Below are positions 41,933-50,786 of a stretch of 64,000 bases of DNA, piece after piece. Origin of the DNA: Actinomycetota bacterium (GTDB taxonomy: Bacteria; Actinomycetota; Actinomycetes; S36-B12). The DNA lies in NCBI GenBank assembly GCA_030645615.1, contig JAUSNB010000021.1, positions 1-64,000 of the forward strand, in the 5' to 3' direction. The notes beneath the pieces are model-generated. The model saw nothing but the letters and a program-made list of their open reading frames with translations. It did no database searches and was not told the origin of the DNA. The translations under genes were made by a program, and so were the position numbers. How positions within the stretch are numbered: the stretch's first letter is position 1; every line of letters begins with the position of its first letter.

Positions 41933-43066
41933 ATGCACCGCACACTCATCGCCGCAGCCGTCGGAATCCCGCTCCTGGCCCTGTCCCTTGCATCTCCGGT
42001 GTCGGCGGTCCTGCCGCAGGCGACCTTGACCGCGGTGGCGACCATCCCCGTGGGAGAGCGGCCGAGCACACCTGTGCTCGACGAGGCCACCGGGCAGTTG
42101 TACGTCGCCAACTCCGAGTCCGCGTCGATCTCGGTCATTGGTACCTCCAGCAACGCCGTAGTAGCCACCATTGACATCGGCACGCCAGGCGACGACGAGA
42201 TCGAGGACCTGGCGCTCGACTCCGCTCGCGGCAGGCTCTTCGCCCTGATTCCCTACGCGAACACGCTGCTCGTGATCGGCACGGGCACGAACACCATTCT
42301 CAAGACCATCACCCTCAAGGGGGATCCGACCGCCATGGTCCTCGATGCCCCGCGCGGCAGGCTCTACGTCCTGACCAAGCACCCCACGGCTCTGGTCACC
42401 GTGGCCTCGCCGTCTGGCGCGGTCGTGCGCACCGCCGCCGCGCCGACCGGTGCGACGATCATGTCGCTCAACCCGGCGAACGGCCGGCTCTACACGGACG
42501 AATGGCGCTCGAACCGCGGGTCGATCCTCGCGGTGGATCCTCGCACTTCACGCGCCGTGTGGCGGATTGCCGGCATTGACGATGCCGTCGCCATGGTGCC
42601 CGACGCGGCCCGAAGTCTCCTGTACGTCCCCCTCCACGACGACGAGGACCCGGGAACCCTCCTGGTGCTGGACACGCTGAAGCGCAAGGTCGTCACCGGC
42701 ATCACGGTCGGCATGTGGCCCGGGTTGCCCGTGCTCGACACCCTTCGCAATCACCTGTACCTCACGTCGGCGAACTCGAGGAGCATCGCGGTCATCGACA
42801 CCCTGACCAACACGGTCATTGGCCGCATCGCAACCGGTGGCAATCCGACGACACCCGTGCTCGACGCAGCCGCCGCGCGGCTGTTCGTCTCGACCTACGC
42901 CCGCAGCGGGGGCAGCGTCCTGATGGTCGACCCGGCGACGAATGCCATCCTCGCCACCGCACTCGTGGGCGATTCACCGAGCTCGCCGGTGGTCGACTCA
43001 TCCGCGACCCGGGTGTATGTCGCCAACAGATTCGACGGCACCGTGAGTGTTGTCGCGGTTTCCTAG
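41933..43066 (+). CDS. Secreted YVTN-type beta-propeller
   Basis: 377 residues from the ATG at 41933 with GGGAGG upstream. Signal peptide 1-24. Then about seven repeats of the YVTN/NHL-like form (GQLYVANSESASISVIGTSS, RLYVLTKHPTALVTVASPSG, RLFVSTYARSGGSVLMVDPA, RVYVANRFDGTVSVV). Such propellers are surface or exported binding proteins. No anchor is seen at the C-terminus, so it is probably released. Confidence 0.85.
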   Translation: MHRTLIAAAVGIPLLALSLASPVSAVLPQATLTAVATIPVGERPSTPVLDEATGQLYVANSESASISVIGTSSNAVVATIDIGTPGDDEIEDLALDSARGRLFALIPYANTLLVIGTGTNTILKTITLKGDPTAMVLDAPRGRLYVLTKHPTALVTVASPSGAVVRTAAAPTGATIMSLNPANGRLYTDEWRSNRGSILAVDPRTSRAVWRIAGIDDAVAMVPDAARSLLYVPLHDDEDPGTLLVLDTLKRKVVTGITVGMWPGLPVLDTLRNHLYLTSANSRSIAVIDTLTNTVIGRIATGGNPTTPVLDAAAARLFVSTYARSGGSVLMVDPATNAILATALVGDSPSSPVVDSSATRVYVANRFDGTVSVVAVS

Positions 43067-43148
43067 GCCGCGCATCCGGGAGGGGATCGGCCTACCGTGG
43101 TGATGGACCGCGAATGCCGCGCTCTGTGCCGCCTCAAGGGAGGCCGCC

Positions 43149-43853
43149 ATGTCCCTGCGCCGCTCATCCACCTGGTTGACCTTGGTGTTCGTCGCGGCGG
43201 CGGCCGGTGCCGTCGTTTCCACCACGACATCCGCCGCGAGCCCGCCGATGGCCCGGGATCCCGCCGTGGATGCCTGGGCGACCAAGGGCCTGGTCGTCAA
43301 CATCACACCGTCGGGGGCAGGATTCGTCGGGACCGTGGTCAAGATCCTCGATCCGCAAGATGGGTCTGCACCAGGCGACACCACCTGTCTGCGTTCCGTC
43401 GGCGATGTCGTGTGGAAGCTGACACCCACGGGGGTCAGCATGAACCCGGCAAACGGCAACCGGACGTACACCTACTCCGGCTCAGTGCTTCCCATGCGCA
43501 AGCCACCGGCTCCGGCCACGCCACCCACGCCCCCAGCGCCGCCGCAGCCCCCGACTCCCCCCACGCCTCCGGCGCCTCCACAGCCACCCGCTCCGCCCGG
43601 CCGAGCCGGGATCCCAGACAAGCCCAAGCCACCGGAGCCAAACCCGCCACCGGCGCCGACTCCGCCACCAAAGCCCACCCCGCCACCAAGGCCCACCCCG
43701 CCGACCCCTCCAGCGGCCGCGACCAGTACCTGCGCCACGTGGCACGACGCGCACTTCTCGTTGTTCCGTGACCTCAAGGATGGTCGGCTCAAGATCTTCG
43801 ACGAGGTCGGCGGCGGGAACGATGAAGTCATCTTCTGGGCCCAGCCCTACTAG
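43149..43853 (+). CDS. Secreted protein with long proline-rich linker
   Basis: 234 residues. Signal peptide 1-29 (RRSSTWLTLVFVAAAAGAVV). A DUF2147-like part (LVVNITPSGAGFVGTVVKIL, CLRSVGDVVWKL). Then ~75 residues of Pro with Ala, Thr and Lys in short PPxP units. The last 40 residues contain one Cys (STCATWHDAHFSLFRDLKDG). The ribosome site and first codons (GGAGGCCGCCATGTCC region) are shared with the next gene, so the two arose by duplication and then diverged. Confidence 0.75.
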   Translation: MSLRRSSTWLTLVFVAAAAGAVVSTTTSAASPPMARDPAVDAWATKGLVVNITPSGAGFVGTVVKILDPQDGSAPGDTTCLRSVGDVVWKLTPTGVSMNPANGNRTYTYSGSVLPMRKPPAPATPPTPPAPPQPPTPPTPPAPPQPPAPPGRAGIPDKPKPPEPNPPPAPTPPPKPTPPPRPTPPTPPAAATSTCATWHDAHFSLFRDLKDGRLKIFDEVGGGNDEVIFWAQPY

Positions 43854-43880
43854 TCCTCAACCGACTCAATGGAGGCCGCC

Positions 43881-45158
43881 ATGTCCACACGCCGTGCATC
43901 CACCTGGCTCACCTACCTGATTGCGGGGGTGACGGCCGCATCCATCGCGGTCGCTGGCGGGGCGCCGACAACGGCGTCCGAGCCCGCCATGCTGGGTGCC
44001 GCCCCGGCCGCCACGGCCATCGACCCGATCGTGGGCCAGTGGTCGTACCAAGGGGGCATAGTCGAGGTGACCGGATCCAACGGCAACTTCGCTGGACGCA
44101 TCGTGCAGGCCACGTCGTTCAACCAGTGCGTGCACCAAGTGGGCCAGCAGATGTGGACGATCCACGGCAGCAACGGCAGCTACTCCGGCACCCATGTGGG
44201 CTTCAACCTGGCGGACTGCACGGACCTGCCTATGTCGGCGACCTTCACCCTGTCCGACAACGGCGATGGCACTCTCTCGCTACGACTGTGCGCCGAAGCC
44301 GGGTGCGCGACCCTGCAGCGAGCCGTGCCACCTGACACCTCGCCTCCGGACGTCACCCTGGATGCACCCAACGGGATCGTGCCGTTGGGCAGGTCGTTCA
44401 AGGTGCGCTGGACCGTGACCGATGACAGCGAGGAAGCCAAGGTCACCGCGACCATGTACTCCAACGGAAGCGAGGTCTTCATCGACGCGACCGACGGCCT
44501 CGTCGAGGCCAAGGGCGCGACCATGGTCGGAACAGTCGACCCCGTCAGTGGGTTCCCTGGGCCGTTCTACCTGTGCATGAGCGCGGAGGACGCCGCCGGC
44601 AACAAGAGCGTCAACTGGCCGCAAACCGAATGCGCTTGGCTCTCTCTCGAGGTCGCCCTAGATCAACTGCCGAGCGTGGCCAACGGGTGCGGTGGCGCCC
44701 AATGGGGTGACCTGGCCGCAAGCGTGCAGAACTGGCTGCTCGACACCAAGTCATACGGCGGCGAAGAGGTCAACTTCCGCCTGGCATGCAACCAGCACGA
44801 TGCCGGATACGCGGGCATAACCGTGTACGACCCGTTCCTGCGGAAGGTCGTCGACTTCCGCAAGTGGTCGCGGCTGCGCGTCGACAACAAGTTCTATGAC
44901 GACCTCGGGACCCTGTGCCGCAAGCAGCTCAGCAGCAAGGTGAGCAAGCTCAATACCTTCCGATGCACCCGCGGGCTCCCGCTCGACAAGGTGTTGCTGA
45001 CCGAGCTCGCCGGGAAGTCCCCAGGAGCGCTCGCCTACTACGAGGCGGTCCGGGCCTACGCCGAGGCCGCGTTCGACACCAACGTCACCCGACCGGGCGT
45101 CCAGACGGACAACAACCCGCCGACGTGGCCCGAGGGCGGAGGGCGCAAGAACGCCTGA
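43881..45158 (+). CDS. Secreted phospholipase A2-like protein (paralogue 2)
   Basis: 425 residues. The ATG at 43881 follows GGAGG; an ATG at 43869 is before that site and is less likely. Signal peptide about 1-30. DUF2147-like domain (GQWSYQGGIVEVTGSNGNFA), Ig-like middle (DTSPPDVTLDAP to AGNKSVNWPQTECAW), then the catalytic-type CNQHDAGYAG with Cys about 302, His and Asp about 305-306, as in prokaryotic PLA2. It is a close relative of the gene at 33299. Predicted to cleave phospholipids outside the cell. Confidence 0.75.
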   Translation: MSTRRASTWLTYLIAGVTAASIAVAGGAPTTASEPAMLGAAPAATAIDPIVGQWSYQGGIVEVTGSNGNFAGRIVQATSFNQCVHQVGQQMWTIHGSNGSYSGTHVGFNLADCTDLPMSATFTLSDNGDGTLSLRLCAEAGCATLQRAVPPDTSPPDVTLDAPNGIVPLGRSFKVRWTVTDDSEEAKVTATMYSNGSEVFIDATDGLVEAKGATMVGTVDPVSGFPGPFYLCMSAEDAAGNKSVNWPQTECAWLSLEVALDQLPSVANGCGGAQWGDLAASVQNWLLDTKSYGGEEVNFRLACNQHDAGYAGITVYDPFLRKVVDFRKWSRLRVDNKFYDDLGTLCRKQLSSKVSKLNTFRCTRGLPLDKVLLTELAGKSPGALAYYEAVRAYAEAAFDTNVTRPGVQTDNNPPTWPEGGGRKNA

Positions 45159-45170
45159 CGACGGCCGGCG

Positions 45171-45392
45171 CTACGAGCCGAAGCCCACCCGGCGCGACGA
45201 GGATGCGCCAATCTCGACATAGGTGATCTTGGCTGCCGAGACGAGGACGGTGCGACCGCGGTCGTCGGTCAGGGTCAGCAGGCCACCGTCCTTGAGCGCC
45301 TTCTCCACGGCCGTCTTAACTGCCTCCTGGCTCTCGGTGCTTTCCAGCGAGATCTCGCGAGGGGAGTCCTGGACCCCGATCTTTACCTCCAC
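45171..45392 (-). CDS. DUF3107 protein
   Basis: 73 residues from the GTG at 45392, with AGGAG six bases upstream. Whole-length DUF3107: VEVKIGVQDSPREISLEST, then LLTLTDDRGRTVLVSAAKIT and YVEIGASSSRRVGFG. This small family is found across actinobacteria next to the TetR, hydrolase and helicase genes, as here. Its function is unknown. Confidence 0.88.
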   Translation of the reverse strand: MEVKIGVQDSPREISLESTESQEAVKTAVEKALKDGGLLTLTDDRGRTVLVSAAKITYVEIGASSSRRVGFGS

Positions 45393-45466
45393 GGCACACT
45401 CCTTCGTCGCTTTCCCGCTAGGAACGCCCATCGTGTCAGGACATTCCCTGGCTGTCGCGATGCGGG

Positions 45467-46135
45467 TCACTCCTGCGGCGGGTGGCTCATGGGGAAGCCG
45501 CTGATGCCCCTCCAGCCCAGCGCACTGATCAGCTCGGTCGCCTCCTCGCGGCGAATGTGGGAGCCATCGTGCAGCCAACGGCGCGCGGACACCTGCGTCA
45601 TGCCCTGCATGCCCGCTGCCAGCACCAGCGCCTGCTCGTCGCTGAGCCCGGTGTCCTCGGCAATGACGTCGGCGATCATGCGGCCCACGGTCTGGTCCAC
45701 CGCGTCGACCCGCTGGCGCACGGCCGGCTCGTTGGCCAGGTCGCTCTCGAAAACCAGTCGGAAGGCCCCGCCCGGGTCAGCGACGAACGCGAAGAACGCG
45801 CTGATCATGCCGCTCACCCTCAGGCGGTTGTCCGTCGTCGTGGTGAGCGCAGCCCGGGAGGCCTGCTCCAAGTCCTCGATCCCGGCGTCAAGGATCGCGA
45901 GGTACAACTCGAGCTTTCCCGGGAAGTGCTGGTAGAGGACCGGCTTGGAGACGCCCGCACGATCGGCGATGTCGTCCATCGAGGCTGCGTGGTAACCCGC
46001 GGTCGAGAACACGTCCAAGGCGGCGGCAAGCACTTGCTGGCGGCGCTGCTCGCGCGGCAGGCGTGGCGCCCGGCCGACGTCGGCGGAGGGATCCGCGACC
46101 GCGGCAGGACTGTCGATGCTCGACGGGGTGCCCAC
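45467..46135 (-). CDS. TetR-family transcription regulator
   Basis: 222 residues. The N-terminal HTH is VFSTAGYHAASMDDIADRAG with VSKPVLYQHFPGKLELY. The helical C-terminal part binds a ligand not deducible here. The start is GTG. It is divergent from the alpha/beta hydrolase with about 100 bp between, which may hold its operator; no clear palindrome stands out. Confidence 0.9.
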   Translation of the reverse strand: MGTPSSIDSPAAVADPSADVGRAPRLPREQRRQQVLAAALDVFSTAGYHAASMDDIADRAGVSKPVLYQHFPGKLELYLAILDAGIEDLEQASRAALTTTTDNRLRVSGMISAFFAFVADPGGAFRLVFESDLANEPAVRQRVDAVDQTVGRMIADVIAEDTGLSDEQALVLAAGMQGMTQVSARRWLHDGSHIRREEATELISALGWRGISGFPMSHPPQE

Positions 46136-46233
46136 GGGCGCAGCCTACTAGTGAGTAACTTCCCCCGACAGGGGCAACTGCGGCCCCAGGGGCAGCAATC
46201 GGACCGCGACGCCGTCGGTCGTACGCTCGTGCC

Positions 46234-47121
46234 GTGATCGTCGAGGGACCGTGGCCACGTGCGGACGTCTCCTTGGCGTGCCGCACGCTCAGCGTCCGGC
46301 ACGCCGAAGGGGCCGTCGCGGGGCTGCCGACTGCCGTCATGGCCCACGGGCTCGGCGGCTCCTCCCTCAACTGGACCGACCTCCAAGGGCACCTGCGCGG
46401 GCGGCTGGACTCGTGGGCCGTCGACCTTGGCGGCTTCGGCCAGTCGCCGCCCCCGCGAGATGGAGACGTCAGCCCGCTCGGCCACGCGCGGGCGCTGGCC
46501 GACTTCATCGAGCACCTCGATGTCGGGCCGATCCACATGTTCGGCAACTCCATGGGCGGGGCGGCGGCGCTGCAACTCGCCGGTCGACGGCCCGACCTCG
46601 TCCGCAGCCTCACCCTCATCTCGCCTGCGCTGCCCTCGCTGTTCGCCACCAAGTCCAACGCGCACCTTCCCGTGATCGCGGTGCCCGGCGTCGGCGAACG
46701 CCTCGTGCCGCGGTTCCTCGAGGCCCCGGCCGAGGCGCGCGTGCAGGGCACCATCGACGTCTGCTTCGCCGACCCAGCGCGGGTCTCGCCGGCCCGGCTC
46801 GCGGAGTCCGTCGAGGAGGTGCGCGGCCGTGACCACCTGCCGTACGCGACCGACGTGTTCCTGCGCAGCCTGAGGGGACTGCTGAAGACCTACGTCGACC
46901 TCGGGCCGAACCGGCCCTGGAAGCTGGCCGAGCGGGTGACCTGCCCGACCCTGGTCATCTACGGCCGCAAGGACCCGCTCGTCGACCCGCGCAGCGCCCA
47001 TCGAGTGACCAAGCGGTTCCCCAATGCGCACGTCATCGTGCTGCCCGACAGCGGCCATGTGGCGCAGATGGAGCACCCGGACTTCGTCGCGGCAGCGTGG
47101 GAGCGCTTCATCGGCGACTAA
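46234..47121 (+). CDS. Alpha/beta hydrolase
   Basis: 295 residues from a GTG. HGLGGSSLNW is the oxyanion segment. The nucleophile elbow is GNSMGG (HMFGNSMGGAAALQL). An acid lies in VIYGRKDPLVDPRS and the catalytic His in DSGHVAQMEHPDFV. It is part of the conserved block with DUF3107, TetR and the DEAD helicase. Substrate unknown. It overlaps the convergent ferritin-like gene by 4 bp. Confidence 0.88.
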   Translation: MIVEGPWPRADVSLACRTLSVRHAEGAVAGLPTAVMAHGLGGSSLNWTDLQGHLRGRLDSWAVDLGGFGQSPPPRDGDVSPLGHARALADFIEHLDVGPIHMFGNSMGGAAALQLAGRRPDLVRSLTLISPALPSLFATKSNAHLPVIAVPGVGERLVPRFLEAPAEARVQGTIDVCFADPARVSPARLAESVEEVRGRDHLPYATDVFLRSLRGLLKTYVDLGPNRPWKLAERVTCPTLVIYGRKDPLVDPRSAHRVTKRFPNAHVIVLPDSGHVAQMEHPDFVAAAWERFIGD

Positions 47122-47816
47122 GCGGCGAGGCCCAGCGCGGCCATCCGCCGGGCGTGGTTGTCCGTCAGTCGCGCCAGCATCCGGCCGATCTCGGCCAGGT
47201 CGGTGCCGGGCCGGTCCACCCCGCCGACGAGGAGGGTCGACAGCGCATCGCGCTCGGCGGCGACGCGCTGGGCCTGGGACAGCGCCTCGCCCACCAGGCG
47301 GCGGCCCCACAGGGCGAGCCGGCCCCCCACCCGGGGGTCGGTCTGGATCGCCCCGCGCACGCGATCCACGATGAAGTCGGAGTGGCCCGTGTCCGCGAAC
47401 ACGCTGATGACGAGAGCCCGGCTGTCCTCATCGACGTAGTTCGCGATCTCCCGGTAGAAGTCGTTGGCGATCCCATCGCCGACGTACGCCTTGACCAGGC
47501 CCTCCAGCCAGTCGCTCGGCGAGGTCTTCTCGTGGAACCCCTCGAGTGCGTCACGGAAGGGCTGCATCGCCTCCTGTGGCTCAGCGCCCAGCTCGACGAG
47601 GCGGTCCCGGAGCACGAGGAAGTGCCGGTACTCGGCCGTCGCCATTCCGGCCAGGGCCGCCTTGTCGTCGATGGACGGGGCCATCGCTGCGTCCGCGGCC
47701 AACCGCTCGAAAGCCATCAGTTCGCCGTAGGCCAGCACCCCGAACAGGTCCACCACCGCCGCGAGGTACTCCGGATCGGTGTGCAGCGCCGAGGATGGTG
47801 GGCCTTGGTCGGTCAT
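47118..47816 (-). CDS. Ferritin-like fold protein (MiaE-like family)
   Basis: 232 residues from the ATG at 47816. A helical protein with the E...ExxH pattern of ferritin-like di-iron folds (YGELMAFERLAADAAMAP, MATAEYRHFLVLRDRLVE). Relatives are labelled tRNA-(ms2io6A)-hydroxylase-like in actinobacteria without proof. It is divergent from the DEAD helicase gene, as in many related genomes. Confidence 0.8.
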   Translation of the reverse strand: MTDQGPPSSALHTDPEYLAAVVDLFGVLAYGELMAFERLAADAAMAPSIDDKAALAGMATAEYRHFLVLRDRLVELGAEPQEAMQPFRDALEGFHEKTSPSDWLEGLVKAYVGDGIANDFYREIANYVDEDSRALVISVFADTGHSDFIVDRVRGAIQTDPRVGGRLALWGRRLVGEALSQAQRVAAERDALSTLLVGGVDRPGTDLAEIGRMLARLTDNHARRMAALGLAA

Positions 47817-47865
47817 AGCGAGCAAGGGTAGCCAGATCCCCCACGGTAGAGTTGGGGATCATCAC

Positions 47866-49500
47866 GTGCGTGATGCCCTCATCACAGGAGTTCCCCTGAC
47901 CATCGCAGAACCGGACAGCGCGAGCGCGTCCGACACACAGACAAGCAATGTCGACCCCACCAGTGCTCCCACCTTCGTGGAGCTGGGCGCCGACCCCCAG
48001 ATCGCCGAGGCCCTCGCGGCTGACGGCATCACCCACGCCTTCCCGATTCAGCAGCAGTGCATCCCGCTGGCCCTCGAGGGCAGCGACCTCATCGGCCAGG
48101 CCAAGACGGGCACAGGCAAGACGCTCGGCTTCGGCATCCCGCTGCTGCAGCGCATCGCCATCCCGGGCTCGGACGCCTTCAACGCCCTGCCGCCCGACGC
48201 CCAGGGCAAGCCGCAGGCGCTCGTCATCTGCCCGACCCGCGAACTGGGCCTGCAGGTGGCCACCGACATCGAGCGCGCCGGTCGGATCAAGGGCGTCCGC
48301 GTCCTGGCGGTCTACGGCGGCCGCGCATACGAGCCGCAGATCGAGGCACTCGAGAAGGGCATCGAGGTCATCGTCGGCACGCCCGGACGCATCATCGACC
48401 TCGCCGGCCGTCGGGACCTCGACTTGTCCAACGTGCAGGTCCTCGTCCTCGACGAGGCTGACGAGATGCTCGACATGGGCTTCCTGCCCGATGTCGAGCG
48501 CATCGTCGCCATGATCCCCGCGAAGCGCCAGACGATGCTCTTCTCGGCGACCATGCCGGGGCAGATCGTCAACCTCGCGCGCCGCTACATGACTCAGCCG
48601 ACGCACATCCGCGCGGCAGACATCGGCGACGAGAGCGCCACGGTCGACGCCATCGAGCAGCACGTCTGGCGCGTGCACCCGATGGACAAGATCGAGTTGC
48701 TCGCCCGCATCCTGCAGGCCAAGGACCGCGAGCTGGTCATGGTGTTCACCCGCACGAAGCGCCGCGCGCAGAAGGCGTGCGACGAGCTCACCGAGCGCGG
48801 CTTCGCCGTCGGCACCGTGCACGGCGACCTGGGCCAGGGGGCCCGCGAGCAGGCCCTGCGTGCCTTCCGCACCGGCAAGGTCGACGTGCTGGTGGCCACC
48901 GACGTCGCTGCCCGCGGCATCGACGTCGACAACGTCACCCACGTCGTGAATTACGAGTGCCCTGACGACGAGAAGACGTACCTGCACCGCATCGGCCGCA
49001 CCGGCCGCGCCGGTGCATCGGGCGTCGCCGTGACGTTCGTCGACTGGGAGGACGTCAACCGCTGGCAGATGATCGACCGGGCCCTCAAGCTCCCGTTCAA
49101 GGACCCCATCGAGACGTACTCCACGAGCGACCACGTCTACACCGGCATGGGCATCCCCGCCGGGACCACCGGCTACCTGCCCAAGGCCTCCCGTACGCGG
49201 GCAGGGCTCGCGGCCGAGGCGGTCGAGGACATCGGCGAGACGGGCAAGAAGCCTCGTTCGGGCGATCGCGACCGCGGCCGGGACCACGACCGCGGCAAGA
49301 GCCACGGCAAGGACGGCGGCAAGCGGCACTCGGATCGCCCGCGCGGCGACAAGCCGCACGCGGACAAGCACCAGACCGACAAGCCCCACGCGGACAAGCC
49401 TCATGACGACAAGCCGCGTGAGAAGTCGCCTTCGGACAAGCCGCGCCAGCGCACCCGCCGCCGTCGGCCCTCCGGTGGCAGTGCCCCCGCCGCGGACTGA
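47866..49500 (+). CDS. DEAD-box RNA helicase
   Basis: About 544 residues. Motifs in order: Q motif FPIQQQC, Walker A AKTGTGKT, PTREL, GTPGR, DEAD (LVLDEADEMLDMG), SAT (FSATMPG), and HRIGRTGR. The C-terminal ~110 residues are charged and repeat units such as DKPHADK, a likely RNA-binding tail. The GTG at 47866 is in frame, but AGGAG at 47886-47890 sits five bases before a CTG at 47896 that may be the real start. Likely a RhlE-like helicase. Confidence 0.93.
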   Translation: MRDALITGVPLTIAEPDSASASDTQTSNVDPTSAPTFVELGADPQIAEALAADGITHAFPIQQQCIPLALEGSDLIGQAKTGTGKTLGFGIPLLQRIAIPGSDAFNALPPDAQGKPQALVICPTRELGLQVATDIERAGRIKGVRVLAVYGGRAYEPQIEALEKGIEVIVGTPGRIIDLAGRRDLDLSNVQVLVLDEADEMLDMGFLPDVERIVAMIPAKRQTMLFSATMPGQIVNLARRYMTQPTHIRAADIGDESATVDAIEQHVWRVHPMDKIELLARILQAKDRELVMVFTRTKRRAQKACDELTERGFAVGTVHGDLGQGAREQALRAFRTGKVDVLVATDVAARGIDVDNVTHVVNYECPDDEKTYLHRIGRTGRAGASGVAVTFVDWEDVNRWQMIDRALKLPFKDPIETYSTSDHVYTGMGIPAGTTGYLPKASRTRAGLAAEAVEDIGETGKKPRSGDRDRGRDHDRGKSHGKDGGKRHSDRPRGDKPHADKHQTDKPHADKPHDDKPREKSPSDKPRQRTRRRRPSGGSAPAAD

Positions 49501-49509
49501 CCGCCAGCG

Positions 49510-50271
49510 CTAGCTGTCGGTCAGCTCGACCGCGAGCCTTCGGTAGTCGTCTGCCCCGCGGGAGCCTCGCGCGGTGGCAAGGATGCTGCGGCCAGCGGCG
49601 GGCGCCTCGGCGAACCGGATCGACCTGCTGATCGGGGTGAACACGCGCACGCCGTATCGCGGACCGAGGTCCGCAAGGACAGCCTTGGCGTGCGTGGTGC
49701 GGCCGTCGAACAAGGTAGGCAGGACGCCTGCGATCCGAAGCCGGGGATTGGTGAGCCGCTGCACGTCGGCGATCGTCTCCATCAACTGCCCGACACCTCG
49801 ATGCGACAGGGTCTCGCACTGCAGCGGCACGAGCACCTCGTCAGCCGCCGTGAGTGCGTTGATCGTCACGATCCCGAGTGAAGGCGAGCAGTCCAGCAGG
49901 ACCCAGTCGTACCCGTCCACGACCGGCTCGAGCGCATCCCGGACGACGTACTCCCGGCCCACGACCCCGGCGAGGGCCCGGTCGGCCCCAGCGAGGTCGA
50001 TCGCCGCCGGGAGCAGGTCGACGCCGTCCTCGGTCGTCGTGATCAGGTCGGCGACCGGGATGCGGGGCGTTGCCGCCATGAAGGCATCGGCGCCCGAGCG
50101 CTCGAGGTCCTCAGGGTCCAGGCCCAGCGAGAAGGTGGCACACGCCTGGGCATCGAGGTCGACGACGAGGATCCGCTGACCGGCCTCCGCGAGGGCCGCC
50201 GCAACGTTGACGACCGTGGTCGTCTTGGCGACGCCGCCCTTCTGGTTCGCGACAGCGAGGATGCGGGCCAC
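49510..50271 (-). CDS. ParA-family ATPase
   Basis: 253 residues. A ParA/MinD-type deviant Walker A (NQKGGVAKTTTVVNVAAALA, with both lysines), Walker A' (ILVVDLDAQACATFSLG) and Walker B-like YDWVLLDCSPSLG are present. No parB gene follows, so it is an orphan ParA that may position some other cargo. The start is GTG. It converges with the helicase gene (9-bp gap). Confidence 0.88.
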   Translation of the reverse strand: MARILAVANQKGGVAKTTTVVNVAAALAEAGQRILVVDLDAQACATFSLGLDPEDLERSGADAFMAATPRIPVADLITTTEDGVDLLPAAIDLAGADRALAGVVGREYVVRDALEPVVDGYDWVLLDCSPSLGIVTINALTAADEVLVPLQCETLSHRGVGQLMETIADVQRLTNPRLRIAGVLPTLFDGRTTHAKAVLADLGPRYGVRVFTPISRSIRFAEAPAAGRSILATARGSRGADDYRRLAVELTDS

Positions 50272-50393
50272 GTCCCGGACACTACGGCCACGACCCGCCG
50301 CACGGTCAACCGGGCGAGGCTGCCCCGAAACGTCCGGACGAGGGCGGGATGGCGGTAGGAATGGGGTTTGACCGCTGCGGGAGGGGGTAGGAC

Positions 50394-50786
50394 GTGGGCG
50401 TGCAGCACTGGACCCTGCCCGCCGACCACTCCGCCGAGCGACTGGCCCGCGACGCGATTATCGACGCCCTGCGTGGCGACGGCGTCGATCCGCAGGAGAT
50501 CGATGATGTGGTCCTGGCCACGTCAGAACTCGTGTCGAACGCCGTCGACCACGGGCAGGCGCCCATCCACCTCGAACTCGAGACCCGGGCCCGACAGGTG
50601 CGGGTCACCGTGAGCGATTGCGGATCGGGGCAGCCCTCCCCTCGGGTGGCAGCAGACGGCGCCCCCCGGGGCCGGGGACTGTCGATAGTCGCCCAACTGG
50701 CCACCGACTGGGGCTGGGAGCGGCAGGATGGCCGACTGCACGTCTGGGCCGAGTTCCGGACGGGAGGGGTCGCGGGTGACTCTTGA
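50394..50786 (+). CDS. RsbW-like histidine-kinase-fold ATPase (anti-sigma type)
   Basis: 130 residues of the GHKL fold: N box ELVSNAVDHG, G1 box VSDCGSGQP, G2 box GRGLSIVAQLATDWGW. This is the serine kinase/anti-sigma type that lacks a His phospho-acceptor and binds a sigma factor or STAS protein. Neither partner is next to it. Its end overlaps the PAS-GGDEF gene by 11 nt, so the two probably act together. Confidence 0.87.
   Translation: MGVQHWTLPADHSAERLARDAIIDALRGDGVDPQEIDDVVLATSELVSNAVDHGQAPIHLELETRARQVRVTVSDCGSGQPSPRVAADGAPRGRGLSIVAQLATDWGWERQDGRLHVWAEFRTGGVAGDS

Noticed and set aside
47581-49404. Minus-strand open frame of 607 codons opposite the DEAD helicase
   Set aside because: Low-complexity Val/Leu/Asp/His/Arg composition typical of the antisense of a high-GC gene, without a ribosome site.
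49360-49440. Short repeated DNA near the helicase end
   Set aside because: It codes for the charged DKPHADK tail of the helicase and is in frame.
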